Source: Prevotella sp.
GTDB lineage: Bacteria; Bacteroidota; Bacteroidia; Bacteroidales; Bacteroidaceae
Length of the DNA stretch: 18,360 nucleotides
Reading direction: 5' to 3'
Assembly (NCBI GenBank): GCA_024681875.1
Contig: JAILAA010000182.1
Span: 1 to 18,360, forward strand
The position numbers were made by a program, and so were the translations under genes. The notes below the pieces were generated by a model. The model searched no databases. It was not told where the DNA came from and saw only the letters and a program-made list of their open reading frames with translations. Of the stretch, positions 1 through 6,456 are shown one piece after another; the stretch's first letter is position 1, and each line of letters opens with the position of its first letter.

Positions 1-1
1 G

Positions 2-74
2 TCGGGATTACTGGACTCGAACCAGCGACCTCGCGCCCCCCAGACGTGTGCGCTACCAACTGCGCTAAATCCCG
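2..74 (-). tRNA. tRNA-Pro, anticodon GGG
   Basis: A complete 73-nt cloverleaf folds on the minus strand. The acceptor stem is CGGGATT/AATCCCG with discriminator A. The D-arm is GCGC-AGTTGGTA-GCGC, the anticodon loop is CTGGGGG (anticodon GGG, proline), and the T-arm carries the standard TTCGAGT loop. The 3' CCA is not clearly encoded: the only base left in the window after the discriminator is C. The anticodon stem has an A-C mismatch at its second pair (tRNA positions 28 and 42, window 47 and 33) and a T-G wobble at its base by the loop. The gene has its own promoter at 110-141 and diverges from aroA. Confidence 0.95.
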
Positions 75-109
75 AACACTAATTGGCAGGTTTTCCTGCT
101 TAGCGGGTG

Positions 110-141
110 CAAAGGTACGATGTTTTTTTGAATCGTCCAAA
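110..141 (-). promoter_or_regulatory. Bacteroidota-type promoter of tRNA-Pro
   Basis: On the minus strand, TTTG (138-141) and TACCTTTG (110-117) are separated by exactly 20 bases. This matches the known Bacteroides/Flavobacterium housekeeping promoter (TTTG near -33, TAnnTTTG near -7). The expected start lies near 104, leaving a pre-tRNA leader of about 30 nt that contains a GCAGG-AAAA-CCTGC hairpin (86-99). Confidence 0.8.
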
Positions 142-243
142 TTTTTTTGTTACTTTTTTTGTTGCTTCGCGAAAAAACACCATCCTTGAGCTCAGCTCGA
201 AGACAGGCTGCATCTCACAAATCCAAAGAAAAACGCGTTTTTT

Positions 244-275
244 TTTGGTGATTCTCTCTATTTGCACTATCTTTG
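244..275 (+). promoter_or_regulatory. Promoter of the aroA cluster
   Basis: TTTG (244-247) and TATCTTTG (268-275) are 20 bases apart, the same spacing as in the divergent tRNA promoter. Transcription should start around 280-283, only a few bases before the aroA ATG at 285, so the mRNA is predicted to be nearly leaderless. TTTGCAC occurs twice (261-267 and 272-278), 11 bp apart, with the second copy overlapping the -7 box. Confidence 0.75.
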
Positions 276-284
276 CACGTGAAT

Positions 285-1544
285 ATGACAGAATACAGAC
301 TTACAGCTCCGGCACGACTTGCCACAACGGTGAAGTTGCCTGCCTCGAAGAGCATATCAAATAGGGCATTGATTATTTACGCATTGTCGGGTGGCAAGGT
401 GTTGCCTGACAATCTGAGTGACTGCGACGACACGGAGGTGATGATTCGTGCGCTGAATGGCTTTCCGCCCGTTATCGACATCGGGGCGGCAGGCACGTCG
501 ATGCGCTTTATGACGGCTTTCCTGGCTGCTACGGCCAGCGGCGAACATGTCATCACCGGCACGGAGCGCATGAAGCACAGGCCCATCAAGATTCTCGTGG
601 AGGCGCTGCGCTATCTGGGTGCCGACATTGAATATGAGGAAAATGAGGGCTTTCCGCCGCTGAACATTGTGGGGCGCCATTTGCAGGGCGGCGATCTTGA
701 GATTGAGGGCAGCGTGAGTTCGCAGTATATCTCGGCCTTGCTGATGATTGGCCCGGTATTGGACAAGGGGTTGACGCTGCATCTGACGGGTGAGATTATT
801 TCGCGCCCCTATATTGACCTGACGCTTTGTACGATGCGCGAGTTCGGTGCTGAAGCAGACTGGATTTCTGTTGACACCATTGAGGTGAAGCCGAAGCCCT
901 ATTCGCCTACATCTTATTATATAGAGAGCGACTGGAGTGCCGCCAGCTACTGGTATGAGATGGTGGCGCTGTCGAAGGACCCTCATGCCGAGGTGAGGTT
1001 GGAGGGCTTGATGGACGGCTCGAAGCAGGGCGACTCTTCGGTGCGCTACATCTTCAGTCTGCTGGGTGTGAAGACCACGTTTGACTCGAAGCTGCCGGGC
1101 TTGCCTACGACGGTGACGCTGAGGAAGAGCGGCCACATGGTGCCCATCCTGGAATACGACTTCGGCAACTCGCCCGATTTGGCGCAGACTTTCGTCGTCA
1201 CCTGTTGCGCGCTGGGTGTGCCCTTCCATTTCAAGGGCTTGCAAACGCTGAAGATCAAGGAGACCGACCGCATTGAGGCTTTGAAGAAGGAGATGGCGAA
1301 GCTGGGCTACCGGCTTGAGGACACAAACGGCTGTGAGCTGTCGTGGGATGGAAACGTCTCTCCCCCCTCGCCCCTCGCCCCGTGTCCCGCGATAGACACT
1401 TACGACGACCATCGCATGGCGCTTGCCTTTGCTCCTTTGTGCATGCAGCAACATATCATTATCCGCCAGCCGCAGGTGGTCAGCAAGTCGTATCCTCGCT
1501 TCTGGGACGACCTTCGCCAGGCGGGCGTCGGGGTGAAAGGTTGA
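285..1544 (+). CDS. aroA: 3-phosphoshikimate 1-carboxyvinyltransferase (EPSP synthase)
   Basis: This cytoplasmic enzyme transfers the enolpyruvyl group of PEP to shikimate 3-phosphate, step six of the shikimate pathway. The product is 419 aa. The N-terminal substrate motif LPASKSISNRAL places K22, S23 and R27 at the same numbers as in the E. coli enzyme. Other conserved elements are AGTSMR near residue 70, SSQ in the shikimate site, D298, K325-E-T-D-R329, DDHR ending at R377, and K401. The residue before AGT is Ala, not the Asn of E. coli-type enzymes. ATG 285 was chosen over the in-frame TTG at 273 because that TTG lies inside the -7 box and the family starts just before the substrate motif. 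Residues 358-368 (VSPPSPLAPCP) are encoded by a C-rich repeat. The stop codon lies inside another repeat (1532-1561). It is the first gene of a tight three-gene plus-strand cluster. Confidence 0.96.
   Translation: MTEYRLTAPARLATTVKLPASKSISNRALIIYALSGGKVLPDNLSDCDDTEVMIRALNGFPPVIDIGAAGTSMRFMTAFLAATASGEHVITGTERMKHRPIKILVEALRYLGADIEYEENEGFPPLNIVGRHLQGGDLEIEGSVSSQYISALLMIGPVLDKGLTLHLTGEIISRPYIDLTLCTMREFGAEADWISVDTIEVKPKPYSPTSYYIESDWSAASYWYEMVALSKDPHAEVRLEGLMDGSKQGDSSVRYIFSLLGVKTTFDSKLPGLPTTVTLRKSGHMVPILEYDFGNSPDLAQTFVVTCCALGVPFHFKGLQTLKIKETDRIEALKKEMAKLGYRLEDTNGCELSWDGNVSPPSPLAPCPAIDTYDDHRMALAFAPLCMQQHIIIRQPQVVSKSYPRFWDDLRQAGVGVKG
1361..1382 (+). repeat. C-rich heptamer repeat (CCCCTCG) inside aroA
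   Basis: Two perfect CCCCTCG units (1364-1370, 1371-1377) are followed by CCCCG and preceded by TCC. The tract stays in frame and encodes the Ser/Pro/Ala-rich loop at about residues 359-367, just before the conserved DDHR segment. The base composition differs clearly from the surrounding gene. Confidence 0.6.
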
Positions 1545-1561
1545 AAAGGTTGAAAGGTTAA
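1532..1561 (+). repeat. GGTTGAAA tandem repeat spanning the aroA stop codon
   Basis: The units read GGTGAAA, GGTTGAAAA, GGTTGAAA and GGTTAA, giving a period of 7 to 9 bases. The aroA stop (TGA, 1542-1544) is formed by the second unit, and the array ends one base before the ATG of the next gene at 1563. The array therefore fills the whole aroA intergenic gap and encodes the last residues of AroA. Confidence 0.7.
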
Positions 1562-1562
1562 G

Positions 1563-1775
1563 ATGCAGTTCGTACTGATTTGTGTGGGTTCGTTGGTGGC
1601 GCTTGGTGTGGTGGCAGCTTTGGCCTCGATGTTCACCAAGGGCGGTACCGACGCTCCTGTGAACGAGGCCCACGACTGCTCTTCGTGTAGCAGCGTGGCA
1701 ACGGGCGAATGTAAAATAGGCTGCCTGCTGGAAGAGAAAAAACGCCGCGAAGGCAATAAAACGCCTGTTTCTTAG
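1563..1775 (+). CDS. Small single-span membrane protein with a four-Cys motif
   Basis: I do not recognise a named family. The 70-aa product starts with a hydrophobic segment (about residues 3-24) that should act as a single membrane anchor. A linker follows, then cysteines at C39, C42, C50 and C54 (CxxC-x7-CxxxC), and a basic Lys/Arg/Glu tail. The spacing suggests a small metal- or cluster-binding or disulfide element, in the general style of FeoB-associated Cys-rich membrane proteins, but that comparison is only by appearance. If the N-terminus faces out, the Cys domain would be cytoplasmic. The gene lies 18 bp after aroA and 10 bp before the TPR lipoprotein gene, so all three are probably co-transcribed. 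No Shine-Dalgarno sequence is visible; the preceding bases belong to the GGTTGAAA repeat. Confidence 0.75.
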   Translation: MQFVLICVGSLVALGVVAALASMFTKGGTDAPVNEAHDCSSCSSVATGECKIGCLLEEKKRREGNKTPVS

Positions 1776-1785
1776 TTTTATTAGA

Positions 1786-4728
1786 GTGATACATCGCAAA
1801 GTCGTATACTTTCTGCTGGCTGTCCTGTTGCTGACGGCAGGTTGCTCCGTGCACAAGAATACTGCACGGTCGCGCATGTGGCAGTCGTTTACGGCCAAGT
1901 ACAATACCTTCTATAATGGCAGCCAGGCCTTCATAGACGGACAGTTGGAGAAGGAGAAGGGAAACAAGGACGACTATACCGAGCAGTTGCCCCTCTTTGC
2001 CGTAGCCAACAAGCAGAGCCGCGAGCTGGGCAAGGGCAATTTCGACCGTACTGTGGAAAAGATGGAGAAAACCATCAAGCAGCACAGCATCAAGGCACGT
2101 CCGGAGTGGAAGAAGTCGCGCAAGAAGACAGCGAAGGATATTGAGTGGCTGTCGCGCCGCGAGTATAATCCTTTCTTGTGGAAAGCCTGGCTCATGCTGG
2201 GTGAAGCCCAATTCCAAAGTGGCGACTTCAGCGCCGCCGCCGCCACCTTCAGCTATACCAGTCGCCTTTATCAGACGCAGCCCGCCATCTATGGCAAGGC
2301 CCGCGCCTGGCTGGCCCGCTGCTATGCCCAGCTTGACTGGCTCTATGATGCCGAGGATGTCATCCGCAACATGAGCCGCGACTCCATCCACTATGCAGCC
2401 CGCACAACCTGGAGCCAGACGCTGGCCGACTATTATCTGCGCACAGGCGAGCTGGAGCAGGCCGTGCCCTATCTGCGAAAGACTATCAAGGCCGAACACC
2501 GAAAGACGCAGAAAGCCCGCGAGTGGTTCATCATGGGTCAGGTGCAGACAGCTCTCGGCAACAATCAGGAAGCCTATAAGGCCTATGGCCATGTGGCAGC
2601 ACAGAATCCGCCTTACGAGCTGGAGTTCAATGCACGAATAGCCCAAAGCGAGGTGATGGCGGCCAGCAATTACAAGAAGATGATACGCCGCCTCAGGCGC
2701 ATGGCCTCCTCTGACAAGAACAAGGACTTTCAGGATCAGGTCTTCTATGCCATCGGCAATATCTACCTGTCGCGCAACGACACCCTGTCGGCCGTTGACG
2801 CCTATGAGGAGGGAAACAAGAAATCAACCCGCAACGGCACAGAGAAAGGCGTGCTGCTGCTGAAGCTTGGCAACCTTTACTGGGACATGGAGCGCTACAA
2901 CGACGCCCAGCGCTGCTATGGCGAGGCCATCGGACTGCTTGACAAGGAGCGGCCCGGCTATGAGGAGCTGTCGCAGCGCTCGAAGGTGCTTGACGAGCTG
3001 GTGCCCTATACCGATGCCATTCATCTGCAGGACTCGCTGCAGGAGCTGGCCAAGATGCCCGAGGCTGAGCGACTGGCAGCCATCGACCGCGTCATCAAGG
3101 AACTGAAGAAGAAAGAAAAGGAAGAGGCCGACAAAGCCCGCGAAGCAGAAGTGGAGCAGCATCAGCAGCGTCAGGGCGCCGTGGGCAACCGCGATCAGAA
3201 GCCTGCCGCCACCACTACTGCAGCCACTACAAACTCAAAGGACGGCCAGTGGTACTTCTATAACCAGATGATAGTCAACCAAGGCAAGCAGGCCTTCCAG
3301 AAACAATGGGGCAAGCGTGAGAATACCGACAACTGGCGACGCAGCAATGTGACGGTGGTAGCTCCTCCCGCATCCTTTGAAGAAACAGACACGCTGTCGC
3401 TTGCAGAAAACGATGCGGAAGCCTCTGAGAGAAAGACGTTGGAAATCGGTCAGGAAAAGAAAGAAGACACTTCTGCCGACAGCCTGGCCGCCGACCCGCA
3501 CAACCGCGAATACTATCTGGCACAGATTCCCTTCACCGAGGAACAGGTGGCCGAGAGTAACGCTATTATCAAGGACGGCCTGTTCCATGCCGGCGTCATT
3601 TTCAAAGACAAGCTCGACAACCTGCCGCTGTCAGCCAAGCAGCTCGTGCGCCTCGCCACCCAGTATCCTGACTATGAGCAGATGGACCAGGTGTGGTATC
3701 ATCTCTTCTTGCTATACTCCAGACAGGGACGCTTCGATGATGCCGAGAACTGCATAGCACACCTGAAAGCCGAATACCCTGAGAGCGACTATACCACGCT
3801 GCTTTGCGACCCCTATTTCGAGGAGAATGCCCGTTTCGGCGTGCACATCGAAGACTCTTTGTATGCCGCCACCTACGATGCCTTCAAGGCCGACCGCCAC
3901 GATGTCATCGCCACCAACGCGCGCATCTCTGCCGAAAGATTCCCCTTGGGCGAAAACCGCCCGAAGTTCCTCTTCATTCATGGCCTGAGCCTGCTCAATC
4001 TGGGCGATCCTGCCGGATGTGTGGAACAGCTGAAGACCGTTGTGGAAAAATATCCCCAAAGCGAGGTTACCGAGATGGCCGGCATGATCATAAAAGGCGT
4101 GCAAGAGGGCAGACAGCTTTATGGCGGAAAGTTCGACCTTGACGATATCTGGAACCGACGCGACCTCTCTATCGCTAATGACTCTGTTGCAGCCGACACC
4201 CTCTCAGCCGACCGCGACGTGCCCTTCCTCTTCCTCCTCGTCTATCAGCCCGACTCATTGGGCGCTGCTGACGGGCGCACAGCTGTGGAGGCCGAGAACC
4301 AACTGCTCTACGAGATGGCTCGCTTCAACTTCTCCAACTTCCTTGTACGCAACTTCGACCTCGAAATAGAACGCATGGAGGGCTATAGCAGGATGCTGAT
4401 AAGCGGCTTCCTAAATTTCGACGAAGCCCTGCAGTATGCTCGCCAGCTTACTTCGGCAGAACAATTGTCATCGTTGTTGCGACAATGCCGAAGCCTCGTC
4501 ATCAGCGAACATAACCTTACACTCATAGGACTGCGCTATAGCTTCCACGACTATGACGACTTCTATGAACAAACCTTCCAGCCCCTGCAAATCAGCGACC
4601 AGGAACTGTTGCAAATGCCCGACTATGAGCTGCCGACAGAGGATGATAAGGAGGAAGAGGAAGACACCGACGATAGTGGCCAGCCTGTAAACAGCGGCAA
4701 TCTCGACTTTGACGACGATTTCTTCTGA
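1786..4728 (+). CDS. TPR-repeat lipoprotein, PorW/SprE family
   Basis: The 980-aa product begins with a lipoprotein signal peptide: a hydrophobic run ending in LLTAGC with the acylated Cys at residue 20. After it comes the segment KNTARSRMWQSF...KYNTFYNG, typical of Bacteroidota PorW/SprE proteins. Several TPR-like helical repeats fill about residues 120-420. A Lys/Glu-rich coiled-coil-like stretch (about 437-465) and a Thr/Ala linker follow. The family block WYFYNQ (489-494) to NWRRSN (516-521) comes next, then more TPR-like sequence and a strongly acidic tail (about 950-980). In P. gingivalis and F. johnsoniae, PorW/SprE is needed for the type IX secretion system, but related genes also occur in species without obvious type IX secretion, so the role here is open. 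The start is GTG 1786, chosen because it gives a compact signal peptide. It is the last gene of the aroA cluster. Confidence 0.8.
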   Translation: MIHRKVVYFLLAVLLLTAGCSVHKNTARSRMWQSFTAKYNTFYNGSQAFIDGQLEKEKGNKDDYTEQLPLFAVANKQSRELGKGNFDRTVEKMEKTIKQHSIKARPEWKKSRKKTAKDIEWLSRREYNPFLWKAWLMLGEAQFQSGDFSAAAATFSYTSRLYQTQPAIYGKARAWLARCYAQLDWLYDAEDVIRNMSRDSIHYAARTTWSQTLADYYLRTGELEQAVPYLRKTIKAEHRKTQKAREWFIMGQVQTALGNNQEAYKAYGHVAAQNPPYELEFNARIAQSEVMAASNYKKMIRRLRRMASSDKNKDFQDQVFYAIGNIYLSRNDTLSAVDAYEEGNKKSTRNGTEKGVLLLKLGNLYWDMERYNDAQRCYGEAIGLLDKERPGYEELSQRSKVLDELVPYTDAIHLQDSLQELAKMPEAERLAAIDRVIKELKKKEKEEADKAREAEVEQHQQRQGAVGNRDQKPAATTTAATTNSKDGQWYFYNQMIVNQGKQAFQKQWGKRENTDNWRRSNVTVVAPPASFEETDTLSLAENDAEASERKTLEIGQEKKEDTSADSLAADPHNREYYLAQIPFTEEQVAESNAIIKDGLFHAGVIFKDKLDNLPLSAKQLVRLATQYPDYEQMDQVWYHLFLLYSRQGRFDDAENCIAHLKAEYPESDYTTLLCDPYFEENARFGVHIEDSLYAATYDAFKADRHDVIATNARISAERFPLGENRPKFLFIHGLSLLNLGDPAGCVEQLKTVVEKYPQSEVTEMAGMIIKGVQEGRQLYGGKFDLDDIWNRRDLSIANDSVAADTLSADRDVPFLFLLVYQPDSLGAADGRTAVEAENQLLYEMARFNFSNFLVRNFDLEIERMEGYSRMLISGFLNFDEALQYARQLTSAEQLSSLLRQCRSLVISEHNLTLIGLRYSFHDYDDFYEQTFQPLQISDQELLQMPDYELPTEDDKEEEEDTDDSGQPVNSGNLDFDDDFF

Positions 4729-4742
4729 TTTCACTTTATGTG

Positions 4743-4754
4743 CTGCAATTGCAG
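4743..4754. repeat. 12-bp palindrome between convergent genes
   Basis: CTGCAATTGCAG is a perfect palindrome in the 40-bp gap between the TPR lipoprotein gene and the convergent small membrane protein gene. It has no T-tract and is a weak terminator at best. Nothing else is visible in this gap. Confidence 0.35.
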
Positions 4755-4768
4755 ATAATCTTCTCTCT

Positions 4769-5023
4769 TTAATATCGGCTTTCTTTCTTCTGGGCCCAAA
4801 CGTGGATGACCACACCCACAAGCACCAGACCGATGGCAATGAGCAACAGACGATTGGAGAAGGTGAGGCCATTGACGTGAAGCACCACCAACATGGCTAC
4901 GCCAAGGCAAATATATGTGAGTCCGATATATCGCCCTGCCTTGCATAACCACATAACAAAAGCTATGCTGGCTAAAAGGGCAACAATGACAAACGGAAGA
5001 TACTCAATCAGGAATTCTATCAT
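4769..5023 (-). CDS. Small membrane protein, three predicted transmembrane segments
   Basis: I do not recognise a named family. The 84-aa product is almost entirely hydrophobic, with three likely membrane helices (about residues 7-27, 33-52 and 60-79) and a short basic tail ending QKKESRY. The start was set at ATG 5023. An in-frame TTG further upstream lies inside the TAACTTTG promoter box (5042-5049), so it cannot be translated from that promoter. The gene is monocistronic, convergent with the TPR lipoprotein gene and divergent from rpsF. The well-placed promoter and a start that fits it make this a real gene, although no conserved motif reveals its job. Confidence 0.7.
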   Translation of the reverse strand: MIEFLIEYLPFVIVALLASIAFVMWLCKAGRYIGLTYICLGVAMLVVLHVNGLTFSNRLLLIAIGLVLVGVVIHVWAQKKESRY

Positions 5024-5041
5024 TCTACTATATTGACGCTG

Positions 5042-5049
5042 CAAAGTTA
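5042..5049 (-). promoter_or_regulatory. -7 box for the small membrane protein gene
   Basis: On the minus strand TAACTTTG, followed by CAG, matches the TAnnTTTG consensus and lies 18 bases before the ATG at 5023. No TTTG is found at the expected -33 distance; that region is a pure pyrimidine tract on this strand. Confidence 0.6.
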
Positions 5050-5051
5050 TT

Positions 5052-5084
5052 GAAAAAAAAGAGGAAAAAGAAAGGAAGAAGAAG
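5052..5084 (+). other. 33-base homopurine tract
   Basis: Every base from 5052 to 5084 on the plus strand is A or G. The tract lies between the divergent promoters of the small membrane protein gene and rpsF. It could be a flexible or AT-rich upstream element; no protein site is recognisable. Confidence 0.5.
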
Positions 5085-5128
5085 TTTTTGGCAAGAAAAA
5101 AGATAAAAAAAGTTAATAATACAGGAAA

Positions 5129-5159
5129 ACTCCTGACTCCTAACTCCTAACTCCTAACT
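5129..5159 (+). repeat. ACTCCTA heptamer tandem repeat upstream of rpsF
   Basis: One ACTCCTG and three ACTCCTA units lie head to tail (5129-5156), followed by a partial ACT. The array ends six bases before the rpsF -7 box and covers the position where a -33 TTTG would be expected. Confidence 0.8.
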
Positions 5160-5165
5160 TTTGTG

Positions 5166-5173
5166 TACCTTTG
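5166..5173 (+). promoter_or_regulatory. -7 box of the rpsF operon
   Basis: TACCTTTG, followed by CAG, fits the Bacteroidota -7 consensus. Transcription should start near 5179, giving a leader of about 40 nt. No TTTG is present at a 20-base spacing because the heptamer repeat occupies that position. Confidence 0.7.
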
Positions 5174-5218
5174 CAGCCGCATTTTTGCAAAATAACACTT
5201 ATAACCATTAAAAAACGT

Positions 5219-5566
5219 ATGAATCAGTACGAAACCGTTTTCATTTTAACTCCCGTTTTGTCTGACGATCAGACAAAGGAAACGGTCGCAAAGTTCAAGA
5301 CACTTCTCACCGATAACGGTGCAGAAATCGTGAGCGAAGAGGCCTGGGGACTGAAGAAACTGGCTTACCAGATCGAGAAGAAAACCTCCGGGTTCTTTTT
5401 CCTCATTGAATTCAAGGCCGAGCCAGAAGTGATTAAGACATTGGAGACCGCCTATCGTCGTGACGAGAAGGTGATTCGTTTCCAGACAGTGAAGCTTGAC
5501 AAGTATGCCATCGAGTATGCTGAAAAGCGTCGTAAGAAGTATGCAACTAAAGTAGAGGAGGCTTAA
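5219..5566 (+). CDS. rpsF: Small ribosomal subunit protein bS6
   Basis: The 115-aa product is a 30S platform protein that binds 16S rRNA together with bS18. It starts [18 protein letters not shown], shows the conserved [20 protein letters not shown] core, and ends in the basic segment [14 protein letters not shown], all characteristic of bS6. ATG 5219 was chosen because the family starts here; upstream in-frame codons would lie in the leader. It is the first gene of rpsF-rpsR-rplI, with rpsR three bases after its stop. No ssb or priB gene lies between rpsF and rpsR, unlike in Firmicutes or enterobacteria. Confidence 0.97.
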   Translation: MNQYETVFILTPVLSDDQTKETVAKFKTLLTDNGAEIVSEEAWGLKKLAYQIEKKTSGFFFLIEFKAEPEVIKTLETAYRRDEKVIRFQTVKLDKYAIEYAEKRRKKYATKVEEA

Positions 5567-5569
5567 ATC

Positions 5570-5836
5570 ATGGCAGAACAGTCAGAAATCCGTTATCTTA
5601 CCGCTCCTTCCATTGACACGAAGCGTAAGAAGTATTGCCGTTTCAAGAAGCTCGGCATCAAGTACATCGACTACAAGGACCCCGAGTTCCTGAAGAAGTT
5701 CCTCAACGAGCAGGGCAAAATCCTGCCCCGTCGCATCACTGGCACTTCGCTGAAGTTCCAGCGCCGCGTGGCTCAAGCCGTGAAGCGTGCACGTCAGATT
5801 GCATTGCTGCCTTACGTAACCGACATGATGAAATAA
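5570..5836 (+). CDS. rpsR: Small ribosomal subunit protein bS18
   Basis: The 88-aa product is the bS6 partner in the 30S platform. Diagnostic segments are [18 protein letters not shown], the [20 protein letters not shown] block that contacts 16S rRNA, and the ending [13 protein letters not shown] purine-rich GAGGAGG (5555-5561) lies 8 bases before the ATG, a Shine-Dalgarno-like site that overlaps the end of rpsF. This coupling fits balanced production of the bS6-bS18 pair. Confidence 0.97.
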   Translation: MAEQSEIRYLTAPSIDTKRKKYCRFKKLGIKYIDYKDPEFLKKFLNEQGKILPRRITGTSLKFQRRVAQAVKRARQIALLPYVTDMMK

Positions 5837-5858
5837 TAATGAAGGAGGACGCAAGACT

Positions 5859-6374
5859 ATGGAATTGATATTGAAAGAAGATATTATCGGTCTGGGATAC
5901 AAGAACGATATCGTAAATGTGAAGTCGGGTTATGGCCGCAACTACCTGATTCCTCAGGGCAAGGCTGTCATCGCCTCTGAGAGTGCCAAGAAGATTCTGG
6001 CCGAGAACCTGAAGCAGCAGGCTCACAAGCTGGCTGCACAGAAGGCTGCCGCCGAGGAGCGTGGCAACGCTCTGGCTGGTGTGGCTCTGACCATCGCAGC
6101 CAAGGTGAGCGCTACAGGTCAGCTCTATGGCTCGGTGAACACCGCTACTGTGGCTGAGGAGCTGAAGAAGCTGGGTCACGACATCGACCGCAAGATCATC
6201 ACCATGCGTGACATCAAGAAGGTTGGCGAGTACGTGGCTCTGGTGCACTTCCACAAGGAGGTGACTGTCGAGATTCCCGTCACAGTCGTTGCCGAGAATT
6301 CCGAAGAGTTGAAGGCTGCTGCCGTCAAGGAAGAGGCTGCTCCCGTCGTGGAGGAGGCTCCCGCTGCTGAGTAA
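5859..6374 (+). CDS. rplI: Large ribosomal subunit protein bL9
   Basis: The 171-aa product has the bL9 N-terminal domain, with GYGRNYLIPQGKA at residues 24-36, then a long Lys/Ala/Glu-rich connecting helix and the C-terminal rRNA-binding domain ending near residue 148. A further tail of about 20 residues, rich in Ala, Glu and Val, extends beyond the roughly 150-residue core of the family. A clear Shine-Dalgarno AAGGAGG (5842-5848) precedes the ATG by 10 bases, which is uncommon in this phylum. The gene is 22 bp after rpsR and is followed by an intrinsic terminator at 6414. Confidence 0.97.
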   Translation: MELILKEDIIGLGYKNDIVNVKSGYGRNYLIPQGKAVIASESAKKILAENLKQQAHKLAAQKAAAEERGNALAGVALTIAAKVSATGQLYGSVNTATVAEELKKLGHDIDRKIITMRDIKKVGEYVALVHFHKEVTVEIPVTVVAENSEELKAAAVKEEAAPVVEEAPAAE

Positions 6375-6413
6375 CAACGCTGTAAAGCAAAATCATTGAT
6401 ATTACAACGCTCG

Positions 6414-6447
6414 TCCCAGCCATCGGTCAGGTGGCTGGGATTTTTTT
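6414..6447 (+). terminator. Intrinsic terminator of rpsF-rpsR-rplI
   Basis: TCCCAGCC (6414-6421) pairs perfectly with GGCTGGGA (6433-6440) around an 11-nt loop, and seven T residues follow directly. It lies 40 bp after the rplI stop. Confidence 0.92.
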
Positions 6448-6456
6448 ATGCATCAT

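Noticed and set aside
166..173. TTCGCGAA palindrome between tRNA-Pro and aroA
   Set aside because: Eight bases is short enough to occur by chance, and it is not placed on either promoter.
273..284. TTG at 273 as the aroA start
   Set aside because: It overlaps the TATCTTTG promoter box, so it would not be in the mRNA, and the family homology begins at the ATG at 285.
357..1904. Long minus-strand open frame opposite aroA (515 codons)
   Set aside because: It lies antisense to aroA, whose catalytic motifs are all intact. The translation is rich in His, Arg and Gln, as is typical for the antisense of a high-GC codon pattern, with no recognisable domain.
1633..2646. Minus-strand open frame opposite the start of the TPR lipoprotein gene
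   Set aside because: It covers the conserved N-terminal block and TPRs of a well-supported gene on the other strand, and has no promoter box or known motif.
5129..5159. CRISPR array
   Set aside because: The units are 7 bases with no spacers, and no cas genes are nearby.
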